From: Cycas panzhihuaensis
Taxonomy: Eukaryota; Cycadophyta
Length of the DNA: 64,000 bases
Assembly (NCBI GenBank): GCA_023213395.1
Contig: CM041465.1
Location: forward strand, 168,585,741 to 168,649,740
Direction of reading: 5' to 3'
Part shown: positions 57,821 through 64,000 of the stretch, piece by piece
Layout of the letters: each line of letters begins with the position of its first letter
Numbering within the stretch: the first letter of the stretch is position 1
Notes under the pieces: generated by a model
Database searches by the model: none
Told to the model about the DNA's origin: nothing
Seen by the model: the letters and a program-made list of their open reading frames with translations, nothing else
Made by a program: the position numbers and the translations under genes

Positions 57821-59180
57821 GTTATCAAATTAGGAGCTAGTTGTACTCCTTAAGAGATCATTTAGTTTAAGGATCTCTTTTGTGAATTTTACTTGGTTTT
57901 TGTTTGGGATTATAAAGATATGTATGACCTTGATCCCCAAGTCATCGAGTACAGTATTATAGTAACTTTTGGTATTAAACCAAAATAGAAAAAATAATGT
58001 CCTATTCATCTATATCTCTCCATTACTATTAAACAAGAAGTAGAGAAGTTGTTAGGGGTTGGATTCATTAAGAGTCTTGATTATTCTCAATGAGTCTCTA
58101 ACATAGTTCCTGTGGTAAAGAAAAATAGCTCAATTCAAATTTATATCAATTTTTGAGATATTAACAAAGCATGCCCTAAAGATAATTTTCCTCTCCCTTT
58201 TCTTGATCAGATTTGGGACCAAACAACTAGTTTTGAGGTGATGTCTCTTATGGATGGTTTTTTAGGTTGTAATCAGATCTCTATCTCACCTTGTGGTCAT
58301 CACAAAACTGCTTTCACTACTCCTTGGGGAATTTTTATTTATAAAGTCATGCCTTTTGCATTAAAGAATGCTAGTACAATATATCAAAGAGCCATGGTTT
58401 ATATTTTTCATAATTTAATTGGTAATATCATTACTGCATATTTAGATGATATGCCTGCTCTTCCTCATAGAAGATATGATCATCTGTGTGACCTTAGAAC
58501 AATCTTTAAAAGGTGTAAGAAGTATTACTTATGCCTAAATTTGTCTAAATATGTTTTTGCTATGAAGTCAAGAAGAATTCTAGGAAACATTTTTTCCTAT
58601 GATGGGATTAGAATTAATCCTGATAAGATGAAAGCAGTTGTTAATATGCCTCCTCCCAAGAGCCAAAAGTAAATTAAATCTTTTCTAGGTAGGCTTGGTT
58701 TCTTTAGGTGTTTTATTACTAATTTTGCTTTAGATGCAAAGCCTATCATAAATCTTTTAAAGAAAGATGTTGAGTTATGATGGACTCCTCAAGTTCAAGA
58801 GTCCTTCAATAAGCTAAAGTAAGCCTTAGTTCTAGCACTTGTCCTTGTCTCGCTAAGGTTCAATAAACCATTCATTCTATATACTTTAGCTACAAAGGAA
58901 TCATTAGTAGGAATGTTGGTACAAGAGGATGGATTTGATAAAGAATGAGCTATTTATTTCATTAGTATAATTGTGATGGTTGCTAAACTTCATTGTCTTT
59001 TTCCTAAAAAAGAGTATCTTGTTATAATCTTTTCTACTAAGAAGTTATACCACTACCTCCTTGGGAATAGGGTCCACCTCATTATTCAATAAAATCCTAT
59101 AAGATACTTTCTTACTAAATCTAATCTCATCAGATGATTAAGTAAGTGGTCGTTATTGCTTTAAGAGTTTGATTTATAAG
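57821..59180 (+). pseudogene. pol: G2 reverse transcriptase and first RNase H (decayed)
   Basis: Open at 58238-58672. Blocks: VSNIVPVVKKNSSIQIYINF, CPKDNFPLPFLDQI, SLMDGFLGCNQISISPCGHH, TTPWGIFIYKVMPFALKN and an intact YLDD active site at 58439-58450, then FKRCKKYYLCLNLSK and the FLGRLGFFRCFITNF start of the RT connection. RNase H follows with FILYTLATKES, AIYFISIIV, PKKEYLVIIFSTKKLYHYLL. Few stops remain in RT; RNase H has more. Confidence 0.92.
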
Positions 59181-59389
59181 TGGTCAATAGAAAATCTAAG
59201 AAAGTCATGATTATCTTAAAGATCATGGCTGATGCTCATCTTCCTAATCTTGCCAAGTAACCTATTGATGATTCTCTTCTAGATGAGCATGCCCTCCATA
59301 TCTAGGTCATCCCTTTTAGTGATCCATAGTATAGAGAGATAAGGTCATATCTTCATGATCAATCTTTCCCTCCTCTTTCTACCTTGAAG

Positions 59390-60570
59390 AAGAGAAGATG
59401 AATTTGGATTACTGTTAGGCAATACCTTTTGCTTGATGATATACTCTATAAATGTTCTTTTGATGGGATCTTGTTAAAATGGCTTTCTTCTAATGAAATA
59501 CTAGTTGCCTTAATAGAGTCCTATGAAGGAATGTATAGTAGATATTTTGGTGGTCGATTAATAGCCCAATGCATTCTTTGTATGGGTTATTATTGGCCTA
59601 CCTTGTTTAAATATGCTCATTCTTATATCCAAAAATATCAAAAATGTCAATCTCATGCAACCTTGATATATAAGCCTACACAAGAAATAAAGTTGATAAT
59701 TTCACCTTAGGCTTTTTCCCAATGGGGTTTCAATCTCATTGGTTAGATCTTTCTAACATCATCCAATGGGCATAAGTTCATAATAACTACAACTAAATAC
59801 TTTACAAAATAAAGTGAAGTTATCCCATTAGTTACTGCTATTGGAAAGATTATTACCATATTTATCTTTTAGCATATAATTTGTTAATTTAGAGTGTCAA
59901 ACGTTATTATTATTGATAATGGGACTTCATTTTGTAATCCCCATGTCAATGATCTATGTAATAAATTCCATATCACTTATAGACTATCAGCCCCTTATCA
60001 CCATCAGGTGAATGGTTGGGTTGAAGCTTTTAACAAAATCTTAGCTAAAATTTTAGCTAAGACAATTATTATATCTCATAGAGATTGGCATGCTCAATTA
60101 TTTCCAACATTATGTGCTTATGGAACCTCCATTAGAAATTCCACAGGCATGATTCCATTTTCTCTCATTTATGGTGTTGAGGTCATTCTCCCATTAGAGG
60201 TTGAGATTCCCTCTTCACATGTCTCATTGAAGGAATTTACTGATGAAGAGTTCCAAAGAGAAGCACATCTCTTGGAACTAGAAAATCTATATGAGACTCA
60301 TTTACAAGCTTTACAAAATAATATGCCCTCTAAGGCTAGAGTTTAGATTGCTCATGATAGGTAGCATAGACCTAAGAGGTCCACTATTAGTGATAAAGTG
60401 TTAAAATTAGAGTATTTATATGATAAACTATGTAAGTTTTTCTCAAATAGATTGGTCCTTTCTAATAATTAAAGATTTAAATAATGGGACTTATAAAATT
60501 TCAACAATGGAAGATCTAGAATTTAGAAAACCTGTCAATTCTCAGTATCTAAGGAAGTTCTATGCCTAGC
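59390..60570 (+). pseudogene. pol: G2 integrase (decayed)
   Basis: The zinc domain is open at 59429-59710, but two of its ligands are lost: YEGMYSRYFGG has Tyr where His is expected, and KYQKCQ has Tyr in place of the first Cys. The core shows AFSQWGFNLIG, IIIDNGTSFCNP (open at 59894-60346) and NGWVEAFNKILAKIL with the catalytic Glu. MIPFSLIYGVEVILPLEVEIP and a GPY/F-like tail follow, ending near 60570. No chromodomain. Confidence 0.9.
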
Positions 60571-61560
60571 AACACTCATCCTTACCTCGATAATAAAGAT
60601 AAACTATGGCCCTGAATCTTTCTCCTTACATAATGAGCTAAAACTATGGGTAATTTCTTTTCTTTGGTCTATTCTTGTCTTTTCTATAGTTATATTTTGC
60701 TTTCATTAAAGGTCCTACTCATGATTATATAAGTCTTTTGCTCTTTCTAGCATTTGCATTGATTGTGAGTGCTCTCTTATGATATTTTTATGTTCTTATG
60801 TTTTGAGTTATGTATTGAAGGGAGAATTTAGGCCCTTAACTTTATCACGTTTTTGTCTTTGGAAGAGGGATATTTTTGTCATCTTTAAATATTTTATCAT
60901 TGGTTGAGAATATACTTTCATTTGCTAGTACTTCACCTTGAGGATTCCTTCTTGGTTATATATCACCTACTATTTTCTTTTAATTGCTTTTGTTATCCTT
61001 GGTTTATTATATCTATCTTTTGAAGTATATACTTATTCTACCATCTTCTTTTTACATTTAGAGACACTATGATTTTGATCTCCTAAGGAGATTAGTCTCT
61101 TACATCTTAGATTCTATTAAAAATGATAAATCCTTATTGAATAAAAAAGTTTCATAATTAGATAATTATAATTCCCTTCTTGTAAAAAAAATAAAGAGTG
61201 AAAGTGCAAGCAACAAAAAAAAAAGAGTAAAGAAAGAAAAGAAAAGTAAAAACAAAAAAAGTAAAAGAAAGTATATCATTATCATCCCCTTATAATTTAG
61301 GGTAAGTCGCATGATAGTTTCATCCTTACTTATCCATCTATAGGTCAGGTTCATTTGGATGAATCATTTAGGATTTTTGGGTCTAGTTACTTGGGTGACA
61401 CATTTTGTTAGTATTGACCATCAGCATCCTAATTATGAATTTTCTTTTCTTCACCATAGTCATAATTAATTTCATTAATTACCATCTCCTTATCGACTAA
61501 TTCCCATACTTTCCTTTATTGATCATATTGTCTCTAAATTTTGGTCATATTTTTCCCATA
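60571..61560 (+). other. G2 spacer between integrase and second RNase H
   Basis: About 1 kb, T-rich then A-rich, with no protein-like frame on either strand. The minus-strand frame 61166-61354 is only the translation of an A-rich tract (61180-61275). Just before the RNase H a pyrimidine-rich TTTTTCCCATAG/C near 61550-61562 looks like a splice acceptor. Confidence 0.5.
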
Positions 61561-61569
61561 GCATTGAGT

Positions 61570-61960
61570 ATATTCACTGATGGAGGTAGTAGAGGTAACC
61601 TAAGACTATCTGCTTTTGCTTGGGTGATTTATGACCAATTAGGAAATCCTCTCCTCTCTACTTGATCTTTTATAATTAGGGCAACTAATTATGAAGCCAA
61701 GTATTTTGCTATTATAAGAGCCTTATCTAATATTTCTCACATTTACTTTAGACCCATTATTATATATTCTGACTCTCAAGTTGTAGTCTATTAGTTAGTT
61801 GGAATGTGTAAAATGCACTCACCATGACTCCTCTTTTATCATCAAGCTTCATTATTGTTATCATTATTTTTATCAGTTACCATCTAGTATATCCCTTATT
61901 CTCTTAATGTTGAGTCTGACACTCTTATTTCCTCTATATTAGATGATGACTTTCGTTGAC
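61570..61960 (+). pseudogene. Second RNase H (aRNH-type) of G2
   Basis: IFTDGGSRGNLRLSAFAWVI, ATNYEAKYFAIIRALSNI, PIIIYSDSQVVVY and NVESDTLISS match the second RNase H of G1 in order and spacing. Of the four catalytic places, the three Asp (FTD, YSDSQ, ESD) are present, and the Glu place carries Lys (EAKY). The frame differs from that of integrase (frame 1 versus frame 2), so it was not a simple read-through extension in the present sequence. Three or four stops interrupt it. Confidence 0.82.
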
Positions 61961-62069
61961 TTTTACCTTTATAGTTAAGGGCACTTCACTCTAGAATAAG
62001 TATAAACTACCACTTTGAAATGAGTATAAACTTCCACTTGTAGGAAAATAGATGCAGGCCCAAATAACG
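61961..62069. other. Broken 3' end of G2
   Basis: After the RNase H a GTTAAGGGCACT stretch near 61974-61985 resembles the G1 PPT, but no LTR follows; by about 62040 the sequence belongs to copia-type repeats. Confidence 0.35.
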
Positions 62070-62175
62070 CTGATACCAAATGAAGAAGCTAAACCAAGCT
62101 CTGATACCAGATGAAGGAGATAAACCAAGCTCTGATACCAAATATAGATGTATATCAAATAGATCTAATACTAGA
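62070..62175 (-). repeat. Tandem 31-bp units, each with a copia PBS
   Basis: CTGATACCA recurs at 62070, 62101 and 62132, exactly 31 bp apart. A fourth, C-to-T-decayed version (CTAATACTA) follows near 62165. On the minus strand the best units read TGGTATCAGAGCTTGG, i.e. complete initiator-Met primer sites, with a CTTCATC-like LTR end in between. Confidence 0.8.
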
Positions 62176-62558
62176 TGAAGGAAAATAAAAGATGGAGAAA
62201 AGGGTAGAACATAAACATATAATCAATACATTGTTGCATAAACAAAAAATCTTTTGTATTCAATCCATTGTTGAAAGAGAGAATTACAAATGTCTAAAAG
62301 TAGGCGGTGTCTAAAGATACTAGGGTGGTTGCATACCCCTCCAAATATATAGTTTGAGGGAGGAGGGAAACTCCTCAACCCCTAAAATTCAAATAACAAT
62401 ATAATATAACTTAACTTAACTCAAATTAAATCAAATCAACTTAATCTTACCTTCGACTTACCTACACATATGAGCACCCACATATATAAATTGGTGAGAG
62501 TGAGGTGTGCACTCCTAGTTGGAAGGTAGGAGTGGGGTGATGATCATTGACTCCAATA
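62176..62558 (-). repeat. LTR of a minus-strand copia-type element
   Basis: In plus orientation TGAAGGAAAATAAAAG to GACTCCAATA. On its right lies ATCTCCTCCTTA, the PPT of the minus strand; on its left the PBS-like units. So it is bordered as a 3' LTR on one side and as a 5' LTR on the other. Confidence 0.7.
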
Positions 62559-63160
62559 ATCTCCTCCTTAATGGTCATCATCAACAATGTCTTCTCTATA
62601 AATTTGTGAAATTTATACTAAGATTTATCTTTTTGCTTGATCATTATCAACTCTTCTCAACCTTTTAGCAACGTGTGTCCTTTTACCATTGAGTAATGTA
62701 AAAAATCTGTAAGTAAATGTAGCTTGATTCAAATGTGGAGGTGTGGTTGCAACTTTGACTTTATCTTCTAGAACTTTAACTTTGTTTTCTAAAGTCTATA
62801 AGTTGTGAGCGACTGTCATATTATCATATTTCTCCCCCTCAAATGGAGGATCAGGTTCTTATCTAACAAGATGATCATGCATTTGACTTGAATCTTCCTT
62901 GGTCTTTTCATTACAATCCACTTATTCTGGTACCTGTCTCACATGCTCAACAATATCAATATTAAATTCATTGAGGGTATCTCCCCCATAAGTAGAAATT
63001 AATATGTTCTATACAGATTTGGAAGTTGTTAGTTCACAAACTTTAGAAAACACATTATCATCTATAGTGCAAAATAGTATCCCTAAGGCTTCATTATCCT
63101 TTTTAAAGTTTTATTTAATACTAAGATCATATTCATCTTATAAATATTTCTAAAGATCAT
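62559..63160 (-). pseudogene. gag: Copia gag fragment joined to a coiled-coil tail
   Basis: On the minus strand 63120-62990 gives NEALGILFCTIDDNVFSKV, ELTTSKSVxNILISTYGGD, a good copia gag (UBN2-like) segment. It runs on through an acidic stretch (VEHVRQVPE, DCNEKTKEDSSQ) to LENKVKVLEDKVKV, a short coiled coil, and then reaches the PPT at 62570. Protease, integrase, RT and RNase H are absent. Either a gag-only non-autonomous element or the product of a large internal deletion. Confidence 0.6.
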
Positions 63161-64000
63161 TTGTAATAAAATAATTTTACATTGTTTGATGCTATAGTGA
63201 AAAATTATGGCCATCAAATATAAGAAATTATACTTTATTAAGATTGATTCTCATTTTACTGAAAACTTTAGTATATAAAAGGAATATACTTTTACCAAGT
63301 TAAAGAACTCAATAAATCAACAAATATAATAAACTTATAAGATATAATTTTAGATAAAATTTGAAATATAATGAATATATAAGCAAATTTTAAATATAAC
63401 TAAGATCTTCTTAATTATACAAATCTGAATTGAAACTTTGATGATGAAAAATAAAAAATTCTTGACCTCTTGATTTTTTAAATGAATACAAACTTTCAAT
63501 GCAAGAAATGACTTGCTTTTTCAATGCATAAAATCCTTTGCCTTGAAGAAGATATATAAAGATAAAAATTGAAATATACATGTATATTTTACTTTAGAAA
63601 AAATGAAGAAGAAACTTCAAAAAGACGAATTATACCCATTTAAGTTGTAGGTCCACTTGGGGTATCTTAAATGCTTAAGTTTAGTAGATTCAAAGTTGTA
63701 CTAAACAATTTTAGAATAAAGTGAAATTATACCAATATGAAGGTCAATAAAAAAACTATTCAATGGAACTGACCGTTTTAAAAATGAGTTCTTACAAGTT
63801 AATATTTTAATGAACAAAAGATATAGTCCTCCTTTTCAGGCTTAATAGGAGCTTGGGGTATAAAAGTATTATAAAATACTAGTAGAAAATTTGTGGTGCA
63901 ATGTAAAAAGGTCAAATAAAGTTTAGAGAGCTACTTCATATATTTTCAATTGAAAAAATTAAAAAATAATATATAAAAATATGTAATAATAAAATTTTTG
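63161..64000. other. AT-rich DNA at the window end
   Basis: Very AT-rich. By position it should be the 5' part of the minus-strand gag element, but I recognise no PBS or LTR before the window ends. Confidence 0.4.

Larger units (their letters stand above)
51289..62040 (+). mobile_element. Tat-like Ty3/gypsy element G2
   Basis: A plus-strand gypsy element with gag, protease, RT, RNase H, integrase and, 1 kb further on, a second RNase H. The left edge is placed at 51289 because a sequence starting TGTTTC (as G1 does) breaks into the copia LTR there; the right edge is lost near 62040. Most of the frame (gag, RT, integrase) shares one frame, apart from a shifted stretch over the protease. No antisense gene is present between integrase and the second RNase H, unlike G1. 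Confidence 0.8.

Noticed and set aside
61166-61354. Minus-strand Leu/Phe-rich open frame in the G2 spacer
   Set aside because: Translation of an A-rich low-complexity tract; it does not resemble the antisense gene of G1.
1-64000. tRNA, rRNA, CRISPR arrays or bacterial-type operons
   Set aside because: None seen. The tRNA-like matches are retrotransposon primer-binding sites, and repeats are LTRs or microsatellites.

Overview
The window looks like a stretch of repeat-dominated nuclear DNA from a land plant. I see no host protein gene, rRNA, tRNA or CRISPR array. Almost all interpretable sequence belongs to decayed LTR retrotransposons: Ty1/copia elements with an initiator-Met-tRNA primer site, and large Ty3/gypsy elements of the Tat/Ogre type. 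The DNA is AT-rich and very poor in CAG/CTG and CG, with TAG/CTA in large excess. In-frame stops in the dead reading frames sit mostly where CAG, TGG, CAA or CGA codons are expected, which points to deamination of methylated CHG and CG cytosines. That fits a gymnosperm-like genome with slow repeat turnover (a gnetophyte such as Welwitschia is one possibility), but the species assignment is only a guess.

Layout. 1-2512: AT-rich, unassigned. 2513-5948: a 3.4-kb non-autonomous copia-type element (two LTRs, PBS, imperfect TSD, no recognisable pol). 5949-8169: unassigned, with a G-run cluster. 8170-9642: an LTR with PBS and internal remnant. 9648-14815: a structurally complete minus-strand copia (LTRs, PBS, PPT, perfect GAGCA TSD). 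14821-16620: unassigned. 16620-19533 and 42914-44470: two halves of one minus-strand gypsy element (G0), split by a younger insertion. 19534-42913: that insertion, a roughly 18.4-kb Tat/Ogre-like gypsy element (G1) with 3.2-kb LTRs, whose 3' LTR is itself split by a 5.0-kb copia element (37118-42134). 44471-51288: another minus-strand copia with a truncated 5' LTR. About 51289-62040: a second plus-strand Tat-like gypsy element (G2). 62070-64000: tandem PBS-like repeats, then an LTR and a gag-bearing remnant of a minus-strand copia.

The most unusual content is in G1. Downstream of gag-pro-RT-RNase H-integrase it carries (i) a minus-strand gene that reads as three exons joined by two introns with good splice signals and matching phases (about 33480 to 30560), and (ii) head-to-head with it, a sense-strand second RNase H domain (33873-34300) near the 3' LTR. 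G2 also has a second RNase H at its 3' end (61570-61960) but lacks the antisense gene. In both elements the extra RNase H lies after integrase, separated from pol by a long spacer and, in G2, in another frame. This suggests separate, perhaps spliced, expression when the elements were alive. All frames are now broken.
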